Origin: Streptomyces sp. TRM70350
Lineage (GTDB): Bacteria; Actinomycetota; Actinomycetes; Streptomycetales; Streptomycetaceae
DNA: 64,000 bases
Assembly (NCBI RefSeq): GCF_019219825.1
Contig: NZ_JAHUXH010000014.1
Span: 62,001-126,000, forward strand
Reading direction: 5' to 3'
Under the pieces are notes generated by a model that was given only the letters and a program-made list of their open reading frames with translations, did not search any database and had not been told where the DNA came from. Below, piece by piece: positions 1 through 8,081 of the stretch (positions within the stretch are counted from its first letter, which is position 1; each line of letters begins with the position of its first letter). The translations under genes and the position numbers were made by a program.

Positions 1-1
1 C

Positions 2-493
2 CGGGCGCTGCGTCTGACTGCTTCCGGGCAGACCGCACAGGCGGAGGCCGCGTACCGGGCGGCTGCCGCACGGCTGGACGGTGCCGGCATGCCCGGCGTC
101 GAGCACGGCCTGCTGCCCCTCGCGCAGCTGTGCCTGCGCCTGGCCGACGGCAGTACGTCGGCAGCGGCAGCAGCCAAACACGTCGACGCGGATGCGGACT
201 GGGGCCCGTACCGCCCCTGGGCCGAGGCCTTCGTTCCGCTGCGCACCGGCCGCCGCGCCGAAGCCCGGGGGATGCTGCGCGCCTTGCCGGAGCCGCCCGC
301 GGACCTGACGTACGAGGCGCTGTGCTGCCTGGAGGCAGCAGTCGCACTGGAACTCGGTGACCGGGTCGCGCTTGAGCGACTCCATACCCGCCTGCTGCCG
401 GCCGCGGGCGAACTCGCAGGTGCGGGCAGCGGCCTGATCACCCTCGGTCCTGTGGACGGGTGGCTCACCGCCATCACCGATGCGCTCGACTGA
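2..493 (+). CDS. C-terminal end of a large transcriptional regulator (partial)
   Basis: The reading frame is open at the left edge and ends at TGA 491-493, so only the last 163 residues or so are present. The visible part is alanine-rich and helical, with TPR-like spacing, and ends in a short Gly-rich turn followed by LGPVDGWL. This resembles the C-terminal repeat region of BTAD/AfsR-like or LuxR-type ATPase regulators of actinobacteria. No catalytic or DNA-binding motif is inside the window, so the family call is an inference from repeat character only. Confidence 0.45.
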   Translation, partial: RALRLTASGQTAQAEAAYRAAAARLDGAGMPGVEHGLLPLAQLCLRLADGSTSAAAAAKHVDADADWGPYRPWAEAFVPLRTGRRAEARGMLRALPEPPADLTYEALCCLEAAVALELGDRVALERLHTRLLPAAGELAGAGSGLITLGPVDGWLTAITDALD

Positions 494-591
494 CGTGCTC
501 GCATGCGGATCCGGCTGCGCGGCTCTCACCTGGCACGTGGTCAGGGGCGGACGTCAGGGCCCCGCTGGTGCGCCTTTCTGGACGTCATCGG

Positions 592-1203
592 TCAGGACGC
601 CGGCCCGGCGTGCCCGTGTCCGGTGGCGGGGATGCCGGCCGGGCGCGCGGCGGGCAGGGCGAGCTCCTGCACCAGCCCGGCCAGCGACCGCGCCCGGGCG
701 ACCCACCGCAGGGCGAGGAAGCCCAGGACCGTGCCGAGGGTGTTGGCGATGACGTCGTTGATGTCCACGGAGCGGCCGTTGCTGAACAGGATGTACGACA
801 GCATCTGCGTCAGCTCGATGGCCAGGCTGATCCCGGCACCGGCCAGAGCGGCCCGCCCCGGGGAGGACACGCGGACGGACATCAGGGGCAGCAGCGCCCC
901 CAGCGGCAGCATCATGATCACATTGGGGACGAAGCTGAAGTCCGCGATGATCAGCGGCACCCACTGGACCATCTCGTACCAGGGGGTCTGGTTGGCGTAC
1001 GTCCCGAACGCCACGTGCAGCGGGAAGATTGTCAGCTGGAGGACCGCCGCCGCGTAGAGAGCGCCGCCCAGCCGCAGCAGTGCATGCCGGCCGGTCCAGC
1101 CGGGGCTGCCGGCGCGGGCACGCAACAGAACCAGGACGGCGAAGAGGACCAGTGCGGGCACCAGCACCATGGCCGCGGAAACCGTGAAGTCGAGATTGAC
1201 CAT
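592..1203 (-). CDS. VanZ-like family membrane protein
   Basis: A 203-residue integral membrane protein with about five hydrophobic segments. It has the VanZ-family layout: an N-terminal TM helix, a loop with NQTPWYEMVQWVP, the segment NVIMMLPLGALLPL, and the hallmark IELTQ followed by SVDINDVIANTLG, which precedes the last helix. VanZ homologues are known for low-level teicoplanin resistance, but most are of unknown function. The ATG at 1203 is preferred over an upstream start at 1272 because AGGGA lies about 11 nt before it and the sequence upstream of it is not VanZ-like. It is transcribed away from the sensor kinase at 1392. Confidence 0.8.
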   Translation of the reverse strand: MVNLDFTVSAAMVLVPALVLFAVLVLLRARAGSPGWTGRHALLRLGGALYAAAVLQLTIFPLHVAFGTYANQTPWYEMVQWVPLIIADFSFVPNVIMMLPLGALLPLMSVRVSSPGRAALAGAGISLAIELTQMLSYILFSNGRSVDINDVIANTLGTVLGFLALRWVARARSLAGLVQELALPAARPAGIPATGHGHAGPAS

Positions 1204-1391
1204 GCGTGTGAACACTTCCCTGTCGTGACAGCCCGTTGCCGTCGTCTCGCCCCGAGTGTCACCGCCTCGCACACCCTCGCGGATCTTCCGCAGGACAGGT
1301 TCCGCGGCCGCCCGTTACGACTTTCGGCAGACCGCGACGACCTACCGTGGACGGAGGCCGCACCCCGCACCGCCTTGTTAGGCTCGCCGGT

Positions 1392-2627
1392 GTGATCGTC
1401 CGCTGCAGCTCGTGGTCGCGCGTCCTGGCGTGGACGATCTCCCTGGCAGTACCGCTGGGCACGCTTGGCCTACTGGACCACCGGTGGGGTGCGTTCAGCG
1501 TCACGGGGTTCGGGGCTCCGCCGCTGGAGGCCGCGCTGCTCGCCGTGCTGGTGGCCCTCCTCGCCCCGCACCTGAAGGCGAACGTCCTGCCTGTCGCCGC
1601 CATGGCCGCTGCCCTTGCCTCGCTCGGCGTCGCTTCCGCGGTCCACGCCATGGACTCCTCGGACGGCGACCGCTTCACCGGCCTCGACGGGTACGCGTTC
1701 ACCGAGCCCGTCGCGCTCGTCGTCGTGCTGGGCTTCGTCACCTGGCGGGCCACGCCCGTCGCGGTGACGGTGACCGCCCCCGCGCTGCTCGCAGCGGTAG
1801 TGCTGCGCCCGCTGGCCGGCGGTGTGCGCGACACGGTCGTCGCCGTGTCCCTCTTCCTCGCGCTGATCGCCTTCGCAGTGGTGGGGGCAGGGCTGGCCGC
1901 CCGCCTCGTCGCCGCGGACCGGCGCCGCCGGGAAACCGCGCTCCAGCTGCGTCAGCGCACCGAGTTCGCCCGGGACCTGCACGACTTCGTGGCCCACCAT
2001 GTGACCGGCATCGTCGTGCTGGCGCAGGGCGCCGGTGCCGTCGCGGCGAAGAAACCGGAACTCCTGCCGCCCGCGCTGGAGCGGATCGAGCAGGCGGGGA
2101 CCGAGGCGCTGGAGTCGATGCACCGCATGGTCGGGATGCTGCGCGAGCCGGACGACAGGGTCGGCCCGCGGCCGGTCGCCGACCTCGGGGGTGCCGTACG
2201 CCGGCTGGTCGAGCGGTTCGAGCTGCCGGGTGCCCGGACGGAGTTGGTCGAAGAGGGCGAGCCCGGCCCGCTGCCGGCAGAGGTCGCCACCACCGCGCAC
2301 CACGTGGTGATGGAGGCCCTCACCAATGTCCGCAAGCACGCCCGCCATTGCACCAGTGTCGAGGTCTCGCTGACCCACACCGAGGACACCGTACGGATAC
2401 GGGTGAGCAACGACGGCGGTCGGCACCGGAGCACCGGCGGGCGCTTCGGCCTCAGAGGCCTGGAAGAACGCGTCGCGATGATCGGCGGAACGCTGCGCTC
2501 GGGCCCGGCCGCCCGGGAAGGCTGGCTGGTCGAGGCAGTCCTGCCGACCGGCACCGCACCTACGAATGCGTCCGGTCCCGCGGCACCCGGCCAGGGCCAC
2601 GACCGGACACAGAGAGAGACCGTGTGA
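1392..2627 (+). CDS. Two-component sensor histidine kinase (HisKA_3, NarL partner type)
   Basis: A 411-residue kinase. About five N-terminal TM helices fill residues 10-180 with little extracellular sequence, so it probably senses the membrane or an interior signal. The dimerisation helix holds the phospho-acceptor His near residue 197 in RDLHDFVAHHVTGIVV. The HATPase domain shows VMEALTNVRKHA (N box), RVSNDGG (G1) and FGLRGLEERV (G2). The GTG start is favoured because TAGGCT at 1379-1384 sits exactly 7 nt upstream, the spacing of a leaderless -10 element. The gene overlaps the response regulator by 4 bp (GTGA), so the two form a coupled pair. Confidence 0.88.
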   Translation: MIVRCSSWSRVLAWTISLAVPLGTLGLLDHRWGAFSVTGFGAPPLEAALLAVLVALLAPHLKANVLPVAAMAAALASLGVASAVHAMDSSDGDRFTGLDGYAFTEPVALVVVLGFVTWRATPVAVTVTAPALLAAVVLRPLAGGVRDTVVAVSLFLALIAFAVVGAGLAARLVAADRRRRETALQLRQRTEFARDLHDFVAHHVTGIVVLAQGAGAVAAKKPELLPPALERIEQAGTEALESMHRMVGMLREPDDRVGPRPVADLGGAVRRLVERFELPGARTELVEEGEPGPLPAEVATTAHHVVMEALTNVRKHARHCTSVEVSLTHTEDTVRIRVSNDGGRHRSTGGRFGLRGLEERVAMIGGTLRSGPAAREGWLVEAVLPTGTAPTNASGPAAPGQGHDRTQRETV

Positions 2628-3277
2628 CCATTCGCGTGCTGCTCGCGGACGACCAGGCGATGGTCCGCACCGGTTTCGGCCTGATCCTCGCAGCGGAGGA
2701 CGACATCGAGGTCGTCGCCGAGGCGGTGGACGGGGTCCAGGCCGTGGAACTCACCGCCCGCCACCGCCCGGACGTCGTGCTGATGGACATCCGGATGCCC
2801 CGGCTCGACGGCCTGGAAGCACTGCGGCTGCTGCGGCGGCCGGGCGCGGCCGAGCCGCCGCAGGTGATCGTCGTGACGACGTTCCGCGACGAGGAGTACG
2901 TCCACCGTGCGCTGCTCGGTGGTGCCTGCGGTTTCCTACTCAAGGACTCCGGCCCCGCCCTGCTGGTCGAGGCGGTGCGGGCCGCGGCGTCCGGGGAGGC
3001 ACTGATCAGTCCGGCCATCACGGTGCGGCTGCTGCGCCATTTCCGTACGTCGGCGGCCGCCCCGGCGGCTGCTCCGGGGGCCGAGTTGTCTGCCCGGGAG
3101 ACCGAGGTGGTCACGCTCGTCGCCAGGGGGCTGACCAACGCCGAGGTGGCGGCTCGCCTCCACATCACCGTCGGCACGGTCAAGACGCACCTGACGCGGA
3201 TCCAGAACAAGATCGAGGCGCGCAACCGAGTGGAGATCGCAGCCTGGGCGTGGGAGTCAGGCCTGATGAACAGCTGA
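2624..3277 (+). CDS. NarL/FixJ-family response regulator
   Basis: A 217-residue regulator that starts at GTG inside the kinase stop codon. The receiver domain covers residues 1-120, with acidic pair D9-D10, phospho-acceptor D55 in VVLMDIRMPR, a Thr in VVTTFRDEEY and Lys in FLLKDSG. The LuxR-type HTH covers about residues 150-210 (LSARETEVVTLVARGLTNAE, then TVGTVKTHL). It should be phosphorylated by the overlapping kinase and bind DNA as a dimer. Its target is unknown; the PadR/ABC cluster 300 bp downstream is a natural candidate, but nothing in the sequence proves it. Confidence 0.9.
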   Translation: MTIRVLLADDQAMVRTGFGLILAAEDDIEVVAEAVDGVQAVELTARHRPDVVLMDIRMPRLDGLEALRLLRRPGAAEPPQVIVVTTFRDEEYVHRALLGGACGFLLKDSGPALLVEAVRAAASGEALISPAITVRLLRHFRTSAAAPAAAPGAELSARETEVVTLVARGLTNAEVAARLHITVGTVKTHLTRIQNKIEARNRVEIAAWAWESGLMNS

Positions 3278-3548
3278 TCCGCGACGCGGGACGCAGGCCG
3301 GTACCCCCTGCGGCGCGTACTGCGCCGCCTCCGCCCAGGCCCAGCGGGCGAGTGTGGGCGGGAGGGCGACCAGATCGTGGGTCGGGGGAAGGGCGTCCTG
3401 GTGCTCGCCCGGCGACGAACGCAAGCCGTCCCTGGACGTCGTGGTGAGCGCACCGTTCCCGGCGTTCGGTCCGAGGAGCCGAGGGCGTTTGTGAGTGGCG
3501 CCCCTGGTGCGCCACACCCGCCCGGCAGTGCACCGACGACGGAAACGG

Positions 3549-3584
3549 TTGACACTTCTATTCTCTCAGTGAATAGTTGCTGCC
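3549..3584 (+). promoter_or_regulatory. padR promoter with overlapping operator
   Basis: TTGACA (3549-3554), a 17-bp spacer and AATAGT (3572-3577) form a near-consensus promoter. The start codon GTG follows 7 nt later, so the transcript should be leaderless. An inverted repeat CTATTC-N7-GAATAG (3558-3576) spans the spacer and -10, which is where an autoregulating PadR would block RNA polymerase. The rest of the 307-bp gap 3278-3584 shows no gene. Confidence 0.6.
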
Positions 3585-4121
3585 GTGTCCACGCCCCATG
3601 TCCTCCTCGGTCTGCTCACCCCGCGCGCCATGCACGGGTACGAGTTGAAGCACGCCCACGACACGCACCTGCCGGGTGCCAAGCCGCTTCCCTTCGGGCA
3701 GGTGTACGCGACCCTCAAGCGCCTGGACCGCGACGGCCTGGCCGCCGAGGCCGGGCACGACCGTGTGGGAGGCCCTGACCGCACGGTGTACGAGGTCACC
3801 GACCGCGGGCGGGAAGCGCTGGCCGCATGGATCTCGCGGATCGAACCGCCGGCGCCCCACCTGTCGAACGAGCTGCTGGCCAAGGTCGTGATCACCTTGC
3901 TGGTGGCGGACGAGGCGACCGCCCGCCGCCACCTCGCCACACAGCGGGCCGCCCACCTCGCACGGATGCGCGCACTCACAGCGGCGAAATCCTCCGGAAC
4001 GCTGCCCATCGCCCACCTTCTGGCCGCCGACCTGGCGATCGCTCACCTCGACGCGGATCTGCGGTGGATGCAGACCGCCGTGGACCGCGTCACCGACCTG
4101 CACCAGGAGGTGCACCAATGA
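3585..4121 (+). CDS. PadR family transcriptional regulator
   Basis: A 178-residue regulator with the PadR winged helix at residues 1-80: LLGLLTPRAMHGYELK, then GQVYATLKRLDRDGLAA and the wing RTVYEVTDRGREAL. The C-terminal half is the helical Vir_act_alpha_C-like dimerisation region. The GTG start is set by the promoter (-10 only 7 nt upstream). It overlaps the ABC ATPase by ATGA, so the regulator and transporter form one operon. PadR proteins of this class usually repress an adjacent exporter and release DNA on binding a toxic ligand, so autoregulation through the CTATTC/GAATAG repeat is likely. Confidence 0.88.
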   Translation: MSTPHVLLGLLTPRAMHGYELKHAHDTHLPGAKPLPFGQVYATLKRLDRDGLAAEAGHDRVGGPDRTVYEVTDRGREALAAWISRIEPPAPHLSNELLAKVVITLLVADEATARRHLATQRAAHLARMRALTAAKSSGTLPIAHLLAADLAIAHLDADLRWMQTAVDRVTDLHQEVHQ

Positions 4122-4837
4122 TCATCGAAGCCCGTGACGTGGTGAAGGCCTACGGGCCGACACAGGCTCTGCGCGGCATCTCGGTCGGCATGCGGGAGGG
4201 CGAGATCGTCGCCGTCACCGGACCGAGCGGGTGCGGCAAGTCGACGCTGTTACACATCCTGGCGGGCATCCTGAGCCCGGACACCGGTGCCGTCCGGTAC
4301 CAGGGCAGGCGTGTCGACGAGTGGAGCGAGTCCCAGCGCTCGGCCATGCGGCGTACGGACTTCGGGGTGCTGTTCCAGTTCGGCCAGCTCGTCATGGAGC
4401 TGTCCGCGGCGGAGAACGTGGCGTTGCCGCTGCTGCTCGGCGGTGTCCGTCGGCGCCGGGCGGCGGCGACGGCACTCGAGTGGCTCGACCGGCTCGGGGT
4501 GGCCGAACTGGCGGACAGGCTGCCCGGTGAGATGTCCGGCGGGCAACAGCAGCGGGTCGCTCTCGCCCGCGCCCTGGTCACCGAGCCGAAAATCCTCTTC
4601 GCCGACGAGCCGACCGGTGCACTCGACACCCTCGCGAGCGAGGCCGTCCTGCAGCACATGGTCCAGGCCGCCCACACCCAGCGCACCACCGTCGTGCTCG
4701 TCACGCACGACGCCACGGTCGCCGCGTACGCGGACCGGGAGATCAGGCTGCGCGACGGAGCGGTGGAAGCCAGCGACTTCGCTCTGCTCGGTGCGGGCAC
4801 AGCGCTTTCCGCCGGCACCGCGGAGATATCCCGGTGA
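4118..4837 (+). CDS. ABC transporter ATP-binding protein (MacB/LolD type)
   Basis: A 239-residue ATPase with all motifs present: Walker A GPSGCGKST (residues 35-43), Q-loop FQFGQL, signature MSGGQQQRVALARAL, Walker B ILFADEPTGALD and H-loop VLVTHD. The FADEPTGALD form is typical of LolD/MacB ATPases that work with FtsX-type permeases, and one follows directly with a 4-bp overlap. A strong RBS (AGGAGG) precedes the ATG. Leu45, just after Walker A, is encoded by TTA (4250-4252). It is the only TTA codon I found in any gene of the window, so translation may depend on bldA. Confidence 0.92.
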   Translation: MIIEARDVVKAYGPTQALRGISVGMREGEIVAVTGPSGCGKSTLLHILAGILSPDTGAVRYQGRRVDEWSESQRSAMRRTDFGVLFQFGQLVMELSAAENVALPLLLGGVRRRRAAATALEWLDRLGVAELADRLPGEMSGGQQQRVALARALVTEPKILFADEPTGALDTLASEAVLQHMVQAAHTQRTTVVLVTHDATVAAYADREIRLRDGAVEASDFALLGAGTALSAGTAEISR

Positions 4838-6378
4838 GCCCGCTCACCACGCTCCGGCTCGCTCTGGCCGGCGGCCGGGCGGACCGGACCCGCATCGCAC
4901 TGACGGCATTCGGCGCCGCGCTCGGCACACTCACCCTGCTTGCCGCGGCAACGGTCCTCGCCGTGACCGAAACGCACGCGGCCGCGTACACCAACGACCT
5001 GCTCAACGACGAAGGGCTGCGCCCGGGTGTCGCGTTCGGGATGCTGCTGCTGACCATTCCGGTCCTGGCGTTCGTCGCGCAGTGCAGCCGACTCGGCGCC
5101 CCCGGCAGGGAGCGCCGGCTCGCGGCGATGCGGATGGCGGGAGCGACACCGCGCCAGGTGGTCCGGATCGCGGCGGCCGAGACTGCCCTCGCGTCCGCCT
5201 TCGGTGTCGCGACGGGCTACTGCGTGTACTTCCTCGGCCGTGTGCTGCTCGACGCACCCGGTGCCGACGGGCGCCGGTCCCTGCCGACGGACGTCCTGCC
5301 CGGGCCCGCATTGATGACTGGCATCGCCGCGGGTGTGCCGATGTTCGTCACACTGCTGGCGGTGCTCACCCTGCGCCGCGTGACGCTCACCCCGCTCGGC
5401 GTGGTCCGCGGCATCTCGCGCGGCCGCCCGAGCAGGACGCCGGGCGTGCTCGTCCTCGCGGGTCTCGGAGCGTGCGCGCTCGTCGAACCGGTCCACCGGT
5501 ACTTCACCGACCATCCGCGGAACGACGACGTGCCCCTGCTGGTCATCGGAGGACTGATCGCGGTCGGTGTCCTCACCGTCAGCGTCGGCGTCGTGTCGGG
5601 AACCGGCTGGATCGCGTACACCGTCGGCCGGGTGCTGCACCGTTTCGCCCGTCGTCCCGCCGCGCTCCTGGCCGGCAGGCGGCTGATGGCCGACCCGTGG
5701 TCCGGCAGCCGTACCTTCTCCGCGATGTTGGTCGCGCTCATCGCCGGGTCCGCAGCCGCCGGACTCTCCGCGCTGACCGTGGCAACGGTCGCGGCCCAGG
5801 AGGAGAACACGCGACGGTTCGCACGGCTCCTCGGTGAACGGTACGACCCGTCCGGCACGGGCTTCTACGAGCGCGCCTACGCATTGGTGGGATACGCCGT
5901 TCTGGTGGCGATGGCGATCGCCGCCATGGGCCTGCTGGTGGCGCTCGTCGACGGTGTCGCGGCCAGAAGGCGCACACTCACCTCCCTCGTCGCCGCCGGC
6001 ACCCCGCGGGGCATCCTCGCCCGCGCGCTCGGCTGGCAGGTCCTCACGCCCGTCGTTCCCGCGGTCGCCCTGTCGGTGACCGTGGGCGCGCTGCTGCCGC
6101 GCTTCGCCGTACCGGACGCCCGCGAAGCCGCGCGGATGGAGGTGCGCCGCTGCGCACCGCTGCCGGGCGATCCGGCCGACGCCTGTCAGGACCCCGCCTA
6201 CGAGCAGGCACACACCGTGCTGCTCACGGCGCAGAAGGTGCCGGTCACCGTACACGTCCCCTGGGACCGGCTCGCCCTGCTCGCCGGCGGAGCCGTCGCC
6301 GCCACTGTCGCGATCACCCTCGTCGGTCTGCTCTTCCTCCGCTTGAACACGCGGGCCACGGAGCTGCGCGTGCAGTGA
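4834..6378 (+). CDS. FtsX-like ABC transporter permease
   Basis: A 514-residue membrane protein that starts at GTG overlapping the ATPase stop. It carries two FtsX-like units. The N-terminal TM helix near residue 25 is followed by a helix cluster at 65-90, and the cytoplasmic loop RRLAAMRMAGATPRQVVRI is the conserved coupling segment. A second helix cluster near residues 345-380 is followed by RRRTLTSLVAAGTPRGIL. There is a soluble, cysteine-bearing loop before the last helix. Together with the ATPase it probably forms a mechanotransmission-type exporter or a sensor for cell-envelope drugs, under PadR control. Confidence 0.88.
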   Translation: MSPLTTLRLALAGGRADRTRIALTAFGAALGTLTLLAAATVLAVTETHAAAYTNDLLNDEGLRPGVAFGMLLLTIPVLAFVAQCSRLGAPGRERRLAAMRMAGATPRQVVRIAAAETALASAFGVATGYCVYFLGRVLLDAPGADGRRSLPTDVLPGPALMTGIAAGVPMFVTLLAVLTLRRVTLTPLGVVRGISRGRPSRTPGVLVLAGLGACALVEPVHRYFTDHPRNDDVPLLVIGGLIAVGVLTVSVGVVSGTGWIAYTVGRVLHRFARRPAALLAGRRLMADPWSGSRTFSAMLVALIAGSAAAGLSALTVATVAAQEENTRRFARLLGERYDPSGTGFYERAYALVGYAVLVAMAIAAMGLLVALVDGVAARRRTLTSLVAAGTPRGILARALGWQVLTPVVPAVALSVTVGALLPRFAVPDAREAARMEVRRCAPLPGDPADACQDPAYEQAHTVLLTAQKVPVTVHVPWDRLALLAGGAVAATVAITLVGLLFLRLNTRATELRVQ

Positions 6379-6452
6379 GCCGAGTCGCGCATGCGGGGAA
6401 CCGGCCGCAAGGGGAAGGTGTGGATCAAGGACCGGAGAGAGAAACCGACGGA

Positions 6453-6504
6453 ACGGGTCTCTGCAGGTGACGGAAGTCACGGCAGGGGCCCGTTTCTCGT
6501 TTCC
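6453..6504 (+). terminator. Terminator after the ABC transporter operon
   Basis: A long imperfect hairpin: an ACGGG...CTGC...GTGAC arm pairs with GTCAC...GCAG...CCCGT (6453-6493) around a GGAA loop. A T-rich tail TTCTCGTTTCC follows. It lies 75 bp after the permease stop codon. Confidence 0.6.
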
Positions 6505-6548
6505 ATGACGTTGTGAGGCATCACACAGCCTGGCCAGGGCATACGGCA

Positions 6549-6586
6549 GGCCCCGACGCGTGAGCTATCTCACGGGTGGGGCCTTT
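6549..6586. terminator. Second hairpin, probably bidirectional terminator
   Basis: The arms GGCCCC and GGGGCC enclose an inner perfect arm pair CGTGAG-CTAT-CTCACG (6549-6583), and TTT follows. It stands between the ABC operon and the broken stress genes and could serve either strand, including the minus-strand response regulator relic. Confidence 0.5.
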
Positions 6587-6651
6587 CGCCGTGGTGCCGC
6601 AGTGCCGGGGCCGGGTTGATCCATGCCGCCGGAGCCAGGTGGCCGGTCGGG

Positions 6652-6750
6652 GTCCAGCTCCTCGGCAGACGGTGATGCCGTCGCCGTCCGGTAGGCCTAC
6701 GTCGAGAACGGCCACGTCGGGGCGGAGCGCCGGATGCCAGTCGGCTCTGG
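6652..6750 (-). pseudogene. Response regulator receiver fragment (relic)
   Basis: The minus-strand frame encodes about 33 residues that include LRPDVAVLDVGLPDGDGITV. This is the phospho-acceptor loop of a NarL/DevR-type receiver domain (Asp, then the conserved LPDGDG turn). No N-terminal acidic pocket, downstream Thr/Lys or HTH is found in frame, and the surrounding frame turns into non-homologous sequence. It is therefore a decayed fragment. It lies next to pieces of other stress genes. Confidence 0.55.
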
Positions 6751-6872
6751 TCCGCTGCATTCCGCCCTGCCGTAGGGCCGGTCGGCCCCGGCAGGGGACC
6801 TGCGGCCCCTCCGCAGTCACGACTCCGCAAGCGACGCTGAAATTGTCAGCCCCTGTCCAGGAGGTGGAAAGC

Positions 6873-7088
6873 ATGACTCGCACGATCATCGTGGGCCTCG
6901 ACGGCTCTCCCGAGAGCCGCGCCGCCGCCGAGTGGGCGGCCCGCGAGGCGAAGCTGCGCTGCCTGCCGCTGAAACTCCTCCACGTATGGGAGCCAGTGCC
7001 GGAGCCCATGGCACAGGCCCCGCCGCTCGGTACCGAGACCCATCGGCACTGGACGCATCAGCACTGGATGCATCAGCACTGGACCGAG
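6873..7088 (+). pseudogene. Universal stress protein, N-terminal fragment
   Basis: An excellent RBS (GGAGG, 8 nt) precedes ATG. The first 45 residues are a typical UspA start: TIIVGLDGSPESRAAAEW followed by LKLLHVWEP. After that the frame runs into a His/Trp-rich tandem repeat and then into the wrong frame of an alcohol dehydrogenase end. The ATP-binding G-x2-G-x9-G(S/T) motif and the rest of the domain are missing. The frame stays open until 7379 but only the start is Usp. I read this as the product of a deletion that fused two neighbouring genes. Confidence 0.7.
7041..7085 (+). repeat. Three tandem 15-bp repeats at a deletion junction
   Basis: The units at 7041-7055, 7056-7070 and 7071-7085 are near identical (CATCAGCACTGGATG type). 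They encode H-W/Q-H pentapeptides in the Usp frame. They sit exactly between the Usp start and the dehydrogenase end. Confidence 0.75.
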
Positions 7089-7089
7089 G

Positions 7090-7353
7090 AGGCCCGCGAC
7101 CCTGCACCTGGAAGACCTGTGGATCAAGAACGTGACGATCACTACGGGCCTGGTGGACGCGTACTCCACCCCCACCCTGCTGCGGATGGCGGCCGCCGGT
7201 CGGCTGCCCACCGAGCAGTTGGTCACGCACACCTTCCCGCTGACGCGCATGGAGGAGGCGTACGACGTCTTCTCCCGGGCCGCCGACAGCGGCGCGCTCA
7301 AGGTCGTGCTCGGCGAGGAGCAGCACGAGGTCGTCCCCGCTCGGGCGGCCTGA
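7090..7353 (+). pseudogene. Zinc-type alcohol dehydrogenase, C-terminal fragment
   Basis: The frame encodes about 85 residues: ATLHLEDLWIKNVTITTGLV, a short YSTPTLLRM segment, LPTEQLVTHTFPLTRMEEAY, and the end GALKVVLGEE. This is the typical last helix-strand unit of medium-chain zinc dehydrogenases. The catalytic zinc site and Rossmann domain are absent and no RBS-linked start exists. The fragment is out of frame with the Usp fragment just upstream. Confidence 0.7.
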
Positions 7354-7375
7354 AGAACGAGAGAGGTGAGGGGCG

Positions 7376-8015
7376 ATGACCGAACAGTCGTCGTCGTACG
7401 CCGTGGAGGTCGGCCCGGTGGGTGACCTCGGGCGCCGGATCGCGCAGCGGCGCACGGAACTCGGCATGAGCCGGCAGGAGACGGCCGCTCGCGCGGGCAT
7501 GGCGACGGCCTACCTCCGGCACTTGGAGGAGCACCCGACCGCTTCCCCGGACGCCGCCGCCCTCCTCAGGCTGGCCGGAGCACTGAGGACCACCGTGTGG
7601 CCACTTGACCGGCGGCGACAGCGATCTGCCGCCCGGCCTCGGACGAGCCGCCCGCACACCCCGGGTCACCGAGGTGACCGAGCAGGACTGCCGCGCTCTG
7701 CTGTCGACGCACGGGGTGGGCCGCCTCGCCGTGCCCATGCCCTCCGGACCGGTCGCCGTGCCCGTCGACTACAGCGTCGTCGACGGCGCGATCCTCCTGC
7801 GGACCGCGCCCGGCACCACGCCCGCACAGGCGATCGGCCAGCAGGTCGCATTCGAGGTCGATCGCATCGACGAGGCGTTCAGCGAAGGCTGGAGCGTGCT
7901 GGTGCGCGGCCGTGCGCGGGCCGGCGTGACGTCCGGGGCGGGCCAATGGGCCGTGCGCCGTCGGTGCTCAGCACGTTTTCCACAGGCGAGGAGTTGTCCA
8001 CAGGGTCTGACGTGA
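7376..8015 (+). pseudogene. XRE-HTH / pyridoxamine-phosphate oxidase-like fusion, frameshifted
   Basis: The ATG at 7376 follows GAGAGG. Residues 1-75 give an XRE helix-turn-helix (GRRIAQRRTELGMSRQE, ARAGMATAYLRHLEE). Near 7597-7602 one extra base moves the reading frame. Downstream, in the frame of TGGDSDLPPGLG, comes the flavin-split-barrel part: DCRALLSTHGVGRLAV, VDYSVVDGAILLRTAPGT, FEVDRIDEAFSEGWSVLVRG. The C-terminus is also lost after about residue 190. XRE-PPOX fusions are common in Streptomyces as single proteins, so this copy is broken by a frameshift and a 3' truncation. A sequencing error could explain the first but not the second. Confidence 0.72.
7976..8002 (+). promoter_or_regulatory. 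Pair of DnaA-box-like sequences
   Basis: TTTTCCACA (7976-7984) and TTGTCCACA (7994-8002) lie in direct orientation, 18 bp apart. The second fits the Streptomyces DnaA box consensus exactly. They lie at the 3' end of the broken PPOX gene, upstream of the DUF2252 gene. Confidence 0.5.
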
Positions 8016-8081
8016 TGCGGCGGCCGGTTGTACGGTCGGCACGAGTTGATGTTCGTGCGAGTCACGGGGGAGGCGGTCGTG

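Noticed and set aside
460..1395. Long plus-strand frame across the VanZ gene
   Set aside because: It is antisense to a clear membrane protein and its composition is Gln/Arg/Gly noise.
4150..6480. A 776-residue open frame on the minus strand across the ABC transporter genes
   Set aside because: It is antisense to two motif-complete genes. Long antisense frames are normal at this GC content, and the protein is a low-complexity Gly/Arg/Asp string.
6512..6525. TGTGA-N4-TCACA palindrome as a CRP site
   Set aside because: The spacing is 4 instead of 6 and it lies just after a terminator, with no promoter for an intact gene.
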